Below are positions 1 to 9,975 of a stretch of 64,000 nt of DNA, in pieces (the first letter of the stretch is position 1; each line of letters opens with the position of its first letter). This stretch comes from Rhodospirillales bacterium (lineage in GTDB: Bacteria > Pseudomonadota > Alphaproteobacteria > Rhodospirillales > Defluviicoccaceae). Location of the stretch: NCBI GenBank assembly GCA_016712375.1, contig JADJRE010000003.1:62001-126000 (forward strand). Direction: 5' to 3'. The translations under genes were made by a program, and so were the position numbers. The notes under the pieces are model-generated. The model ran no database searches, was not told where the DNA came from, and saw only the letters and a list, made by a program, of their open reading frames with translations.

Positions 1-430
1 GCCGAGCAGGACGGTCGGATCGTCGTGGAATTCGGAGCTACCGGTTCATGCCAGCATCCGGGGTCCATTGTGGACGAAGGTGTTGCAGCGGTGACTGCAC
101 CCTGTTGCCCCGGGTGCACGGACCGAATTCTTCCGGCTGAACCTTCGCCGACGGTTGCAAGCAAGCGCGGCGAGGCGCCCCGAACTGTCCTGCCGACGGG
201 TCCGCCCAGCGAAGACGCCCTTGCCCTTGTCTTCGAGTATCCCATCCCTGAGCCGACAGCTCCGTCCGTCCGCGGCCCTCTCTTCGACACTGAGTTCAGC
301 GATCCGTTTCTCATCGCGTTGCGCAGCGTTCGCCTCCTGACCTGAAGCTCTCCGATAACCGGAGTTCACGATAGCGAAGGACGCATGCGCGTCCTCGCTT
401 CGCTCTCATTGCGTCAGGACAGGACTTTTC
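1..430. other. Region upstream of czc operon, no gene supported
   Basis: Short open frames exist on both strands here, but their composition is arginine/serine rich and I recognise no family or convincing start. The last 60 bases before the czcC start must hold the operon promoter, but I could not pick out a convincing -35/-10 pair. No metal-responsive regulator gene is present on this side of the operon within the window. Confidence 0.4.
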
Positions 431-1828
431 ATGCCGCGGCCGCTGATCATCTTTCTATGCGCGCTTGCGCCCGTTTTCGCGGGTTGTGCGTCGCCCATCC
501 GCAGCACACCTTCGCTGCCACCCCCCCGAACGCTCGGACTGCCGCCAGGGGAGGCGATCGGCCGCCACAGCTTCGATGAGCGATCCTCGCCGGCCATGAA
601 TGTTCGGACTGATGACGCTCGATCAGGCGAAGTCGTTACTCTGGATACAGCGACTGAGCGAGTGCTCGCGAACAGTCCGGACTTGTCGGCAGCAGCCGAG
701 GCCGTCCGCGCGAGGGAAGGCGATGCACGGCAAGCATCGCTGTGGCCGAATCCCGCGTTGATCGGCGAGGCCGAGAACTTCGGGGGAACGGGCGATCAGA
801 ACAGCTTCGAAACTGCGGAATACACGGTTTCTTTCGCTCAGCCGATCGACGTGTCCGGCAAAATCCGGCGCCGATCTACGGTGGCGGACTACGAGAGACG
901 GCTGTCCGGCTGGGATTACGAGACGACGCGGCTGGATCTGATCACGTCCACCCGTAAGGCCTATGCCGATCTCGTCGCCACGCAGCGGAACGTCGAGTTG
1001 ACCAAGCAATTGGCACGTTTGGCCGACGACCTTGCTGCTGCCGTGGGCGCGCGCGTTCAGGCGGGCAAGGTTTCGCCGGTCGAGGCGACACGGATCGAGG
1101 TGGTGAAGTCGGCAGCTCGCGCAGAGGCGCTCAGGGCCGAGCAGGACTTATCCACAGCCCGCGCTGCGTTGGCGGCGTTGTGGGGCGATGCCGGCTCGCA
1201 AGTCGGGTGGGTCGCGGAGGAGGAAACCCAGGCTGACCTGGGTATGCCGCCGTCGAGCGCCCTGGAACCGCTGCTGGCAGGCGCTCCTGAAGCGGCGCGC
1301 TGGTCCGACGAGATCGCGCTGCGCGAGGCTGAATTCGACCTCGCGCGTGCGACGGCTTTTCCCGACGTGACCGCCAGCCTGGGCGCGCGGCGATTCGCCG
1401 AAAACGACGATTACGCATTCGTCGCCGGATTGTCCGTCCCGCTGCCGGTGTTTGATCGAAACCAAGGCGCCGTCGCGGCCGCTACATCTCGGCGCACCGA
1501 GGCCGAGCGGCGAAGAGCGGCGTTCCTCGCGCGGCAGAGAGCGGACTTCCAGGCAGCCTACGACGCTGTCAGGCGAGCGGAGATCTCGATGCGGAGCCTC
1601 GATGACCGGATTATCCCGTCTGCGCAGTCCGTCTTCACCACGACGACAATTGGTTATCAAGCCGGCAAGTTCAGCTTGATCGATCTCCTAGACGCCCAGC
1701 GCACCCTGTTCGAAGCCCAAGTGCAAGGCGTCGAAGCGCGGGCCGAGCGCGCCAAAGCGCGCGCCGACCTGGAAAGGCTGATCGCCCGTCCGGCCGAAGC
1801 GCCGCAGCAATCGAGGGCAGGAGGCTGA
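431..1828 (+). CDS. czcC: Outer-membrane efflux protein of heavy-metal RND pump (CzcC/TolC family)
   Basis: Outer-membrane component of a tripartite CzcCBA-type metal efflux system, which exports divalent cations such as Co, Zn or Cd across both membranes. The 465-residue product starts with a lipoprotein signal ending in a lipobox (FAGC, acyl-Cys at residue 19). It then shows the TolC-family pattern of two alpha-helical repeats rich in Ala/Arg/Glu (about residues 70-250 and 290-450), typical length for CzcC. It is followed after 5 bp by the adaptor gene and then the RND pump, so the three form one operon. Family assignment is firm; the transported metal is inferred only from the neighbours. 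Confidence 0.9.
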   Translation: MPRPLIIFLCALAPVFAGCASPIRSTPSLPPPRTLGLPPGEAIGRHSFDERSSPAMNVRTDDARSGEVVTLDTATERVLANSPDLSAAAEAVRAREGDARQASLWPNPALIGEAENFGGTGDQNSFETAEYTVSFAQPIDVSGKIRRRSTVADYERRLSGWDYETTRLDLITSTRKAYADLVATQRNVELTKQLARLADDLAAAVGARVQAGKVSPVEATRIEVVKSAARAEALRAEQDLSTARAALAALWGDAGSQVGWVAEEETQADLGMPPSSALEPLLAGAPEAARWSDEIALREAEFDLARATAFPDVTASLGARRFAENDDYAFVAGLSVPLPVFDRNQGAVAAATSRRTEAERRRAAFLARQRADFQAAYDAVRRAEISMRSLDDRIIPSAQSVFTTTTIGYQAGKFSLIDLLDAQRTLFEAQVQGVEARAERAKARADLERLIARPAEAPQQSRAGG

Positions 1829-1833
1829 GACCC

Positions 1834-3156
1834 ATGATGCGTTTCGGTACGACCATAATCGCCTTGCTCATTGCCGAAGGGGTGCCCGCTTTTCCAGCCC
1901 TGTCCGTGACTGGGACATTCGAGGCTCAGGCAGCCGAACCACCCACCGCGGCGGGTAAGGCCAATGCGGCGCACGACGACGATCATGACCATGCGGGGCA
2001 TGCAGACAAAAAACCGAACGCCCTGCATCCGGCTGAGGCGACCAGTCAGGATGCGAAGAAAGCTGCCGATGGTCATGCGCACGAAGGGGAAGGTCACGTC
2101 GAAGGCGTCAAACTGACGGCCGACCAGTTGAAAGAGTTCGGCATCGCCGTAGGCAGCGCCGAGCCCGGACCGCTCGATGTGTTCATCGACCTGCCGGCGG
2201 AAATTGCCTTCAACGGCGACCGGCTCGCCCACGTCACACCGCGCGTGCCCGGCGTCGTCATCAAGGTCGACAAGTCCGTCGGCGATCCGGTGCGAGCAGG
2301 CGAACGACTGGCCGTGATGCAGAGTCGCGAGTTGGCCGAAGCCAAGGCGGACTACCTGTCGGGACTTGAACGCCTGACCCTGGCACGCGCCAACTTTGAA
2401 CGGGAGAGCGGGTTGTGGCGCGCCAAGGTGACTTCCGAGCAGGAGTATCTGGAAGCCAAGCAAGCGCTGGCCGAAGCCGAGATCGAGAAGCGCTCGAGCG
2501 AGCAAAAGCTGCATGCGCTGGGCTTTGATGACCCGTACATCCAGCGATTGCCCCGTCAGCCCGAGACGGAACTCACGATCGTCCCGTTGCTCGCGCCTTT
2601 CCAAGGCGTCGTCGTCGAACGCCACGCGACCCTTGGCGAACGCATCGGTGAAGACACCGCCGCTTTCGTTGTCGCCGATCTGGGCTCGGTGTGGCTGAAC
2701 ATCAGCATCTATCCCAAGGACCTCGGGCGCGTGACCGTAGGCCAGAAAGTATTGGTGGCATTGCCGGAAGGCTCGCCTGCAATCGGACAGATCCGATTCA
2801 TCGCGCCCAACGTCAGCGAAGAGACTCGGACCGCTCGCGCGCTCGTGGTGCTTGACAACTCGGCGGGACGGCTTCGACCCGGATCCTTCGTGACCGCACG
2901 CATCGCCGTCGACAGCCAGACGGCGCGTGTCCGCGTGCCCAAAACAGCGTTGCAGACGCACGACGGTGAAACGGTGGTGTTCGTCGCCACCGACGAAGGC
3001 TTCGTACCGCGGCCGGTCAAGACCGGCAGCAGCACCGGCGAGTTCGTCGAGATCGTGGACGGCCTGCAGAAGGGCGAGCGCTACGCGCAAACCGGGGCGT
3101 TCACGCTCAAGAGTCAACTGGCCAAAGCATCCTTCGGCGACGGACACGCACACTGA
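1834..3156 (+). CDS. czcB: Periplasmic adaptor (membrane fusion protein) of metal RND pump, CzcB-like
   Basis: Membrane fusion protein linking the inner-membrane pump to the outer-membrane channel. The 440-residue product has an N-terminal secretion signal and then a His/Asp-rich stretch (around residues 45-90, including HDDDHDHAGHADK and HAHEGEGH). This is characteristic of zinc/cobalt/cadmium CzcB proteins and is likely a periplasmic metal-binding tail. Barrel-sandwich (lipoyl) halves flank a coiled-coil hairpin at about residues 165-230, followed by a beta-barrel (LAPFQGVVVERHATLGERI). The C-terminus ends in GDGHAH. The stop codon overlaps the pump start by one base (TGATG), indicating translational coupling. 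Confidence 0.92.
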   Translation: MMRFGTTIIALLIAEGVPAFPALSVTGTFEAQAAEPPTAAGKANAAHDDDHDHAGHADKKPNALHPAEATSQDAKKAADGHAHEGEGHVEGVKLTADQLKEFGIAVGSAEPGPLDVFIDLPAEIAFNGDRLAHVTPRVPGVVIKVDKSVGDPVRAGERLAVMQSRELAEAKADYLSGLERLTLARANFERESGLWRAKVTSEQEYLEAKQALAEAEIEKRSSEQKLHALGFDDPYIQRLPRQPETELTIVPLLAPFQGVVVERHATLGERIGEDTAAFVVADLGSVWLNISIYPKDLGRVTVGQKVLVALPEGSPAIGQIRFIAPNVSEETRTARALVVLDNSAGRLRPGSFVTARIAVDSQTARVRVPKTALQTHDGETVVFVATDEGFVPRPVKTGSSTGEFVEIVDGLQKGERYAQTGAFTLKSQLAKASFGDGHAH

Positions 3157-6100
3157 TGAAACACTTCATCTATCTCACCCTCGCCAACCGGCTGCTCATC
3201 GCCGTCTTCGTCGTCGGGCTGATCGGTGCCGGACTGGTCAGCTTCCGAAGCCTGCCGGTTGACGCATTTCCCGACGTAACGCCGGCGCTCGTCCAGGTGT
3301 TCACGGAAACCGAGGGACTGGCCCCCGAGGAGGTCGAGCGATACGTCACTTTTCCGGTCGAAGTGGCGATGAACGGTCTGCCAAACCTCAAGCAGATCCG
3401 CTCGACCTCGAACTTCGGCCTTTCGGTGGTGAACATCTACTTCGAGGACGGCACGGACATCTACTTTGCCCGGCAGCTCGTCGGCGAGCGGCTGCAGATC
3501 GCCCGCGAGGAAATACCGGAAGGGTTCGGCGAACCGGCCATGGGCCCGATAACGACCGGCCTTGGACAAATTCTCTTCTTCTTCGTCGCCGACGAGACCG
3601 GCACGCGAGATCTGAGAGAACTGCGCGAGGCTCAGGACTGGATCATCAAGTACAACCTGCAAACGGTCCCCGGCGTCACCGAGGTGCTGTCTCTGGGTGG
3701 CGAAGAAAAACAATACCAGGTGCTGGTGCAGCCCGACGCGCTGCTTCGATACAAGCTCACCGTCAACGATGTTGCGGACGCGATCGCCGCCAACAACGCG
3801 AATGTCGGCGCTCAGTCCATCGTCAGGAACGCCGAACTCCTGGTCGTCCGCTCGGTTGGTCTCGCCAGCAGCATCGCGGATATCGAAAACATCGTCGTCA
3901 AGGTGGAAGACGGCACGCCCATCTACGTCCGTGATGTCGCGGGAGTCCACATTGGTGGCGCTCCCCGGCAGGGCTTGGCGGTGCTGGATGGTCGCGGCGA
4001 AGCCGTCGCCGGGCTGGTGCTGAAGCTCATCGACACCAACACGTCCACCGTCATCGACGACGTGAAGAAGCGGCTTTCTGAGATCAACGCCCAGCTACCG
4101 GAAGGCCTCGTTGTCGTCCCCTATTATGATCAGTCGGTGCTGGTGGCAAAATGTATCGAGACGGTGACCAGCGCCCTGCTCGAAGGAATCGTGCTGGTCT
4201 CGCTCGTCCTCCTCGTCTTTCTCGGCGCGGTGAGACCTGCTCTCGTCGTCGCCCTGTCCATTCCGTTCTGCATCGCCTTCACTTTTCTCGCGATGAACGT
4301 TCTGGGAATTTCGGCCAACCTGATGTCGATGGGGGGCCTTGCCATCGCCATCGGCCTGTTGGTGGATGGTTCGATCGTCATCGTCGAAAACATCGACAGG
4401 CTGTTGAAGGGGGGGCACTGGACGGAAAGCAAACGCGAGATCGTCGCCCGCGCGGCTGCCGAAGTGCTGCGGCCGATCACCTTTGCCCTGATCATCATCA
4501 TCGTCGTGTTCATCCCCCTGTTCACCTTGCAAGGCGTCGAGGGCAAGACGTTCCGGCCGCTCGCCTACACGCTGGCGCTCGCGATGCTCGGTTCGCTGGT
4601 TTTCGCCGCGCTCGTCACACCGGTCGCGGCCGAACTGCTGATGCGGCGGCCAGAGTTCGCCGGGCATGGCAAGACGACCCCCCATGACCCGTGGCTCGTT
4701 AGGCGCCTGCTGCGCGGCTACCGCCCGCTCGTCACCTACTTCGTCGGTCATCGGCGGGCGGCAATCGTTCTGGCTGTTGCAATTCTGGTCGGAGGCGGGC
4801 TCGTTCTGCCGCGGATCGGTTCGGAGTTCGTCCCGCGTCTGAATGAGGGCGACCTGCTGGTCCGGGTCACCATGGCGCCTTCGATCTCTCTGGAAGAGGC
4901 GCGTGATACGGTCCTGCGCTTCGGAAAGCGCCTGATGAGTTCGTTCCCGGAAGTCACCCGCGTCGTCACCCGGGTTGGGCGAGGCGAGGTTGGCGCCCAC
5001 GCCGATCCGATCAACAGCGCAGAGGCCTTCGTCGCCCTCAGGCCACAGGAGGAGTGGACATCCGCCGACACTCCGGACGCGCTATATGCGAAGATGGCGG
5101 AGGCTTTCGAGGATTTCCCCGGAGCGCAGTTCAACTTCACCCAGCCGATCGCCGCTGCCGTCGACGAGTTGCTGACCGGGACGCGCGCGCAGCTCGCTGT
5201 CAAGCTGTTCGGCCCAGACTCGGACATCTTGCAGGCGAAGTCGGCCGAGCTGGAGGCGATCGTTCGCGGCATTGGCGGCGCCAGCGACGTGCAGCGCGAC
5301 CAGCTCACCGGGGCACCCCAGCTTCGCATCGTCATCGACCGGAATGCGATCGCCCGCTACGGATTGAATGTCGATGACGTGCAGGCAGTGCTCAGTACCG
5401 CAGTCGGCGGCCGTCAGGCCGGGCAAGTGTTCGAGGAGGTCCGCCGCTTCGACATCGTGGTGCGCTATGCGGAGCGCGCGCGCGCGACCCCGGAGGCGAT
5501 CCGCGAGATCATCGTGCGCACGCCGCGCGGCGAGATCGTTCCGCTCTCGCAGCTCGCCGTGATCGAGGAGGTTATCGGCCCCCGACAGGTGACCCGCGAG
5601 AACAACCAACGATTCGCCACCGTCCAGGCGAATGTGCGTGGCCGTGACATCGGCTCGTTCGTCGCAGAAGGCAAGCAAATCGTTGCACAGAAGCTGCAGC
5701 TCCCACCAGGATACTTCGTCGAATGGGGCGGGCAATTCGAACTGCAAGAAGAGGCGAATGCCCGCTTCGCAGTCGTCATCCCACTGACACTCGGCCTTAT
5801 ATTCTTCCTCCTGTTCATGAACTTCGGCTCGTTGAAAAGCGCCGGCTTGATCATGCTGAACATCCCGCTCGCCCTTGTCGGGGGTATCGTCGGGCTATGG
5901 ATAACCGGACAGAATCTCTCCGTCCCCGCGTCCGTCGGCTTCATCGCGCTGTTCGGGATCGCGGTCGGCAACGGCATGGTGCTCGTCACCTATCTCGATC
6001 AGCTGGTGCGAGAGGGACGCTCGATCGACGATGCGTCCATCGAAGGTGGCTGCCTTCGGTTCCGGCCGGTGCTGATGACGGCCACAGCGGCGATGATCGG

Positions 6101-6326
6101 CCTCGTCCCACTGCTGTTCGCGACCGGCACCGGCAGCGAGGTTCAGCGTCCGCTGGCGACGGTCGTCGTCGGAGGGTTGATCACGGCCACTGTCCTGACC
6201 CTCGTGGTCATTCCCTCCATCTACAAGTGGTTTGCCGTCGAGCAGGATGTGGAGGAAACCAAGAGCGATTCACAAGCGGAGTCGGTGCCGAAAGGAATGG
6301 TGAGCCATGACGAAGCCGTCGCATGA
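3156..6326 (+). CDS. czcA: Heavy-metal efflux RND transporter (CzcA/HME family)
   Basis: Proton-driven inner-membrane pump of the HME-RND family, 1056 residues, full length. It has 12 predicted membrane helices in two halves with two large periplasmic loops. The TM4 proton-relay region reads GLLVDGSIVIVENIDRLL; Asp404 and Glu411 match the acidic residues conserved in heavy-metal rather than multidrug RND pumps. The second half begins near VGGGLVLPRIGSEFVPRLNEGDL. It is the third gene of the czcCBA operon and overlaps czcB by 1 bp. Substrate is most likely Co/Zn/Cd; Cu/Ag pumps of the CusA type differ mainly in Met clusters, and none stands out here. Confidence 0.95.
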   Translation: MKHFIYLTLANRLLIAVFVVGLIGAGLVSFRSLPVDAFPDVTPALVQVFTETEGLAPEEVERYVTFPVEVAMNGLPNLKQIRSTSNFGLSVVNIYFEDGTDIYFARQLVGERLQIAREEIPEGFGEPAMGPITTGLGQILFFFVADETGTRDLRELREAQDWIIKYNLQTVPGVTEVLSLGGEEKQYQVLVQPDALLRYKLTVNDVADAIAANNANVGAQSIVRNAELLVVRSVGLASSIADIENIVVKVEDGTPIYVRDVAGVHIGGAPRQGLAVLDGRGEAVAGLVLKLIDTNTSTVIDDVKKRLSEINAQLPEGLVVVPYYDQSVLVAKCIETVTSALLEGIVLVSLVLLVFLGAVRPALVVALSIPFCIAFTFLAMNVLGISANLMSMGGLAIAIGLLVDGSIVIVENIDRLLKGGHWTESKREIVARAAAEVLRPITFALIIIIVVFIPLFTLQGVEGKTFRPLAYTLALAMLGSLVFAALVTPVAAELLMRRPEFAGHGKTTPHDPWLVRRLLRGYRPLVTYFVGHRRAAIVLAVAILVGGGLVLPRIGSEFVPRLNEGDLLVRVTMAPSISLEEARDTVLRFGKRLMSSFPEVTRVVTRVGRGEVGAHADPINSAEAFVALRPQEEWTSADTPDALYAKMAEAFEDFPGAQFNFTQPIAAAVDELLTGTRAQLAVKLFGPDSDILQAKSAELEAIVRGIGGASDVQRDQLTGAPQLRIVIDRNAIARYGLNVDDVQAVLSTAVGGRQAGQVFEEVRRFDIVVRYAERARATPEAIREIIVRTPRGEIVPLSQLAVIEEVIGPRQVTRENNQRFATVQANVRGRDIGSFVAEGKQIVAQKLQLPPGYFVEWGGQFELQEEANARFAVVIPLTLGLIFFLLFMNFGSLKSAGLIMLNIPLALVGGIVGLWITGQNLSVPASVGFIALFGIAVGNGMVLVTYLDQLVREGRSIDDASIEGGCLRFRPVLMTATAAMIGLVPLLFATGTGSEVQRPLATVVVGGLITATVLTLVVIPSIYKWFAVEQDVEETKSDSQAESVPKGMVSHDEAVA

Positions 6327-6378
6327 CCAACTTTACGTCGAACCAACGACACCACTTGCTATCCAGGAGAGGAACAAA

Positions 6379-6813
6379 ATGCGTGGGTCAGTCGCAGCGA
6401 TTGTCTGCATTCTTTCGTTTACAGTAGCATCCTGTACATCGAACCGCATCAATCTCACGGAGACCGGCGCCGTCGATGTCAAGATCGACGACGGCCCGGG
6501 CTCTCACGTCAAATATGTCAACGTCTACATCGATACAGATGATAACGAGATCGTGATCCGGGGCAAGCTCTACGGTACCGGCGTGCCGTTCTTCCCGCGT
6601 TACGGCAAGCACGTCCACGTCACGGTGATGTCACCTGATGATCAGGTGATCGCGGAAGAGAGCCCCCGCGTGATCTGGCGAACAAGGTCGAAGTCCAGGT
6701 ATGCGACCGGCAGCTTCACTGTTCGGTTACCGGCACCGGTGCCAACCGGAACAGTGGTCGACGTCGTATACCACGATGCCTTCCACCGTAACGTTTCTCC
6801 GGGGCCGGCGTAG
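6379..6813 (+). CDS. Small predicted lipoprotein after czcA, function unknown
   Basis: Product of 144 residues. An in-frame ATG exists at 6307, overlapping czcA, but I prefer 6379. That start is preceded by a strong ribosome site (AGGAGAGG at 6364-6371) and gives a clean lipoprotein signal (MRGSVAAIVCILSFTVASC, acyl-Cys at residue 19). The mature part is about 125 residues, beta-rich, with a repeated pattern of acidic/hydrophobic alternation (YVNVYIDTDDNEIVIRG), suggesting a small extracytoplasmic beta-sandwich. I recognise no family. It is probably the fourth gene of the czc transcript and may act in the periplasm, but no role can be shown. Confidence 0.7.
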   Translation: MRGSVAAIVCILSFTVASCTSNRINLTETGAVDVKIDDGPGSHVKYVNVYIDTDDNEIVIRGKLYGTGVPFFPRYGKHVHVTVMSPDDQVIAEESPRVIWRTRSKSRYATGSFTVRLPAPVPTGTVVDVVYHDAFHRNVSPGPA

Positions 6814-6862
6814 TGGAGACGAACGTATGGGACACGGGCATCGGCACGACCACCGCGCAACC

Positions 6863-8098
6863 CTAGCTGCCCCCTTCCGCCGGAAACAGCCCGGGCAGCC
6901 AGCGCGGTGCCAGCGCCGCCGGCAGGCCGAGCCGCAACGGCGCGCGCGGCGAGTCCGCGACCAGGGCGCCGACCTCGGCCAGGGCCGCGACGATCCGCCG
7001 GCTGTGGCGCTCGGTCAGCTTCAAGAGGGCCGGGACCTCGCCGCGCGGCAACTCGCCCCGGTACAGCACCGCCTCCAACAGTTGCCCCGCCCGCGCCGGC
7101 AGCCGGCCCAGCTTCGCCTCCTCTTGCGCCCATAAGCGCACGCGCGTCCGCAGATCGTCCGGCCGCACCAGGCTCTCCATGAACTTTATCTGGTCGATGC
7201 ATGCCTCAAGGAAGAAGCGGGTGAAGGCAGCCAGCGCCTCCTCGCTCAGGTTGCCGCGGCCGTCGAGATCGTTGCGCCGTGTCAGGTCGCAGGCCGCCAG
7301 GTGCGACTTGTAGGCCGCCACCTGCCGCGCCAGCCCGCGCGCGATCGACCAGACGCCGCCGCTGTCCAGGGTGTCGCGCAGCATGGCGTGCGACATCAGC
7401 CGGGCGACACGGCCGTTGCCGTCGGCGAACGGGTGGATCCACAGCAGCCGATGATGCGCCGCGGCGGCCGCCAAAATCGTTCCGAGCGTGCCCAGGCGAG
7501 CATAGACCTCCTCGAAGCGAGCCAGAAAACGCGGCAGCGAGCCCGGGCTGACGGGCGTGTGCTGCCCGACCCGGACATCCTCGCGCCGCAGGGCGCCGGG
7601 TTCGACCCGGACGCGCTTTCCGGTCTCGGGGTTGGTGACCCGGAGCAGCTCTTCGGGAAGCAATTCGCAAAAGCGCCGGTGGATGGCGACGATCCCTTCG
7701 ACGGTGGCCGCCTTGCCGCCGAGGCCGCCACCGTCGATCCACGCCTGGACGGCGATGTGCGCCTTGGCCTCGAGCTGCAGATCGCGCTTGTTCGGATCGG
7801 TGCTGTAGTCGTTGCGCAGCGCCCGCTCGATCTCGACCGGGTGGGTGTCGTGGCCCTCGATGAGATTGCTGTAGTAGCAGTTCATCGACCGCACCAGGTC
7901 GGCCAGACTGGTCGCCACGGCGGCCGGCAGGCTGCGGCGCAAGCCGGCCGAACGCTTGGCGAGATCCACAGCCAGATCGAGGAGCGCCTCCCGATGAAGC
8001 GAGCCCTCGGCCAGCACCAGAGGTTCCATCAGCGCCGGTCGCTCGCCACGGTCGACGACCGCAGAAACGTCCTCCTGCATGTCTGGATGTGGATCCAT
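6863..8098 (-). CDS. Fic-domain protein, probable self-inhibited AMP transferase
   Basis: Fic proteins transfer AMP (or related groups) from nucleotides to hydroxyl side chains. The 411-residue product contains an intact Fic motif HPFADGNGRVAR at about residues 222-233, with the catalytic His and the Asn/Arg of the anion hole. It also has an N-terminal inhibitory motif SNLIEG at about residues 77-82, matching [S/T]xxxE[G/N]. It is therefore a class II, self-inhibited Fic protein. The C-terminal third looks like a winged-helix domain (LLKLTERHSRRIVAALAEVGAL), as in many free-standing Fic proteins. No antitoxin partner lies beside it. Target unknown. Confidence 0.9.
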   Translation of the reverse strand: MDPHPDMQEDVSAVVDRGERPALMEPLVLAEGSLHREALLDLAVDLAKRSAGLRRSLPAAVATSLADLVRSMNCYYSNLIEGHDTHPVEIERALRNDYSTDPNKRDLQLEAKAHIAVQAWIDGGGLGGKAATVEGIVAIHRRFCELLPEELLRVTNPETGKRVRVEPGALRREDVRVGQHTPVSPGSLPRFLARFEEVYARLGTLGTILAAAAAHHRLLWIHPFADGNGRVARLMSHAMLRDTLDSGGVWSIARGLARQVAAYKSHLAACDLTRRNDLDGRGNLSEEALAAFTRFFLEACIDQIKFMESLVRPDDLRTRVRLWAQEEAKLGRLPARAGQLLEAVLYRGELPRGEVPALLKLTERHSRRIVAALAEVGALVADSPRAPLRLGLPAALAPRWLPGLFPAEGGS

Positions 8099-8304
8099 GA
8101 TAGCTCATATAGGACAGAGTGATGCGCTGCGTGAGGATAAACGGCGTCCGCTGCAGAGTCCGGTTCGAAGTCCGGCGGGTGGTTTCTTCGGCGCTTCGGG
8201 TTGGACGGTCCGAGGTCGAAGTGCCGGAGCGTATTCGGGCGCCGGGTCCGAACCCGGCCGCCGGCGGCTCGGGCGTTCGCCGGCCACGCCGGTCGCTCCG
8301 CCGA

Positions 8305-9525
8305 TCACGACGGCTCTCCACGCCCTGGCGCCCCCTCCCCTGCCCCGTCGTCGTCCGCCGCCGGCTCGACGTCCGGCCCGCCCGCTCCCGGCGCCGCGTC
8401 CGGCCGGTTCCCGCCGCCGGCGATGGCGTCGAGCAGCGCCTTGCTGCGGCGGATCGCCAGCTCGGCGTCCAGGATCCAGCGGTCGAGTTCGGGGCAGGCG
8501 AGCGCGAGGTCGAGTGGCGGCAGCGGCGGCGGCGCCGGCGAGCCGATCTGCAGCGCCTCGATCTCCCCCTCGTCCGCCGTCCCGGCGTCGCGCCGCGGCC
8601 GGCCGCGGGCCCGCCCGGGCTGCGGCCTTCGCGGGGCCGCCGTCTCGGCGCGCAACGGCGCCAAGCCGGTCAGCCCCCACAGCCGGCGCTTTTGCCGCCG
8701 CGTCACCTCGACGGCCAGCCCCCGCGCCGCGAGGTCGTCGAGCAGCGCCGTCGCCGTGCGCACCGAGACGCCAAGCGTTCGCGCCAGCGACGATGCCGCC
8801 AGCAGCGGCGCCGCCGCCAGCACGTCGACGGCAGCCGCCATGTGTGAGTCCCGCCGTCGCCCCTCGACCGCGGCGCGCGCCGCCCGCCAGCCGCTGTCCA
8901 GCGCGCGCATCAGCGCCAGGCCCGCCTCCGCCTCCTCGGCCAGGGCTTCGTAGAACCGCGGCGTCCACGCCTCGCTCGCCCACGGCACGCCTTCGTGCAG
9001 CGCCCGCGCCCCGCTCAGCAGCGGCGCCGCCACCGGCAGCAGGCCGCGCCTTCGCCACCACTGCGCCAGCGCCGCGCGCAGCGGCGGCCGTTCGCCGCCG
9101 CCCTCCAGCCAGGCATGCACCGCCCGCGCCGCGCCGGGCAGCGCCGCACCGCGCAGCGGCAGCGTCGCCGCCGCCGCGGCGGTCGCCTCTCGCTGCGCCG
9201 CGTCGGGCCGCACCGACCAGCCCCACAGCCCGAGCGCGTGCCGGGCGGCGCCCCAGGCGGCGCCGCGGTCGGCCAGCGTTTCCGCGTCCGGCAGGCGCAG
9301 CCGGGCGCCGGCGACGACGGCGGCCAGCTGCTAGCGATCGATCAGCCGGCGGTCGGCGGCGGCCTGGCGGGGGGCGGCGTCCAGCCCGCCCCGCCAGCGC
9401 CACGCCGGCAGCAACGGATGGCCGCGCAGCGCCGTGTCGAGACGGCCGATGCCGAGGCAGGCGCGCTCCAGCGCCGCGTCGCCCTCGAGCGCGGCGGGCC
9501 GCGCTCGAATGGCTGATTCGCTCAC
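8305..9525 (-). pseudogene. RHE_PE00001/DUF1612-type HTH protein gene with in-frame stop
   Basis: The open frame from 9213 down to 8305 encodes a DUF1612-like protein with a helix-turn-helix near SSLARTLGVSVRTATALLDDL and a basic segment RRQKRRLWGLTGLAPLR. The same frame continues upstream to a GTG at 9525 and gives recognisable family sequence (GIGRLDTALRGHPLLPAW, then LAAVVAGARLRLPD). It is interrupted by one TAG at 9332-9334. The family as I recall it has Trp-type sequence at this spot, so a TGG to TAG change would explain it. Composition is extremely GC-rich with Ala/Arg runs. A shorter functional product from a downstream start cannot be excluded. Confidence 0.65.
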
Positions 9526-9975
9526 AACGCGAGGCCTGGGTCGCCGCGCCGATCGCCGCTGTCCCAGGCTGCCCGCGCGCCGGCGCCGCAGGGTGGGCTG
9601 GAGCGGCCGCTGCCGGCGCAAAAAATTCTCTGCCCGCCGATTTTGCCGGTGCCGCCGCAACTCGTTGAGACCATTTCGGCTTTCGCGGCTGCGGCGGGCA
9701 CCAACCGGAGCTTTTGCATGCCGCTATCGTACCCCTAGATAGCGGAACAGTAAAATCACTGTTTTTTTCTGCGCGCGCCCGTCTCTCCCATACCGTATGC
9801 CTGATAAGGCATTGTCGGGCGTACGATGGCGGCGCGGAATATCGGTGGGCGACCGCTCCGCAGGCGCCTTTGACGGCCGAACAGGAGCGGCGCTACGGCC
9901 GCTTCAACGGCGTCCCGACGCAGGGAACACGTGGCTAAAATCCGCGGGGCCTAAAGATCTGACCACATCCGGGCA
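9526..9975. other. Intergenic segment with two small inverted repeats
   Basis: No gene is supported. An 8-bp perfect inverted repeat, CCGCTATC/GATAGCGG, spans 9721-9745 with a 9-bp spacer. It is followed directly by AACAGT-aaaatc-ACTGTT and a run of seven T at 9746-9770, which resembles a weak factor-independent terminator on the plus strand. A third short dyad (GCCTgataAGGC) lies near 9800. The segment sits between the DUF1612 relic and the resolvase gene, so some of these could be recombination sites. Confidence 0.35.

Noticed and set aside
1657..3153. 498-codon open frame on the minus strand opposite czcB
   Set aside because: Antisense to a clear czcB with full family motifs. Its own sequence has no family and results from high GC suppressing stops.
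8079..9668. 529-codon plus-strand frame over the DUF1612 region
   Set aside because: Almost only Ala/Arg/Pro, no domain. The DUF1612 reading is recognisable even though it is interrupted.
9721..9770. Inverted repeats as possible transposon ends
   Set aside because: They do not match Tn3-type terminal repeats and no second copy or target duplication was found. Kept only as unexplained dyads.
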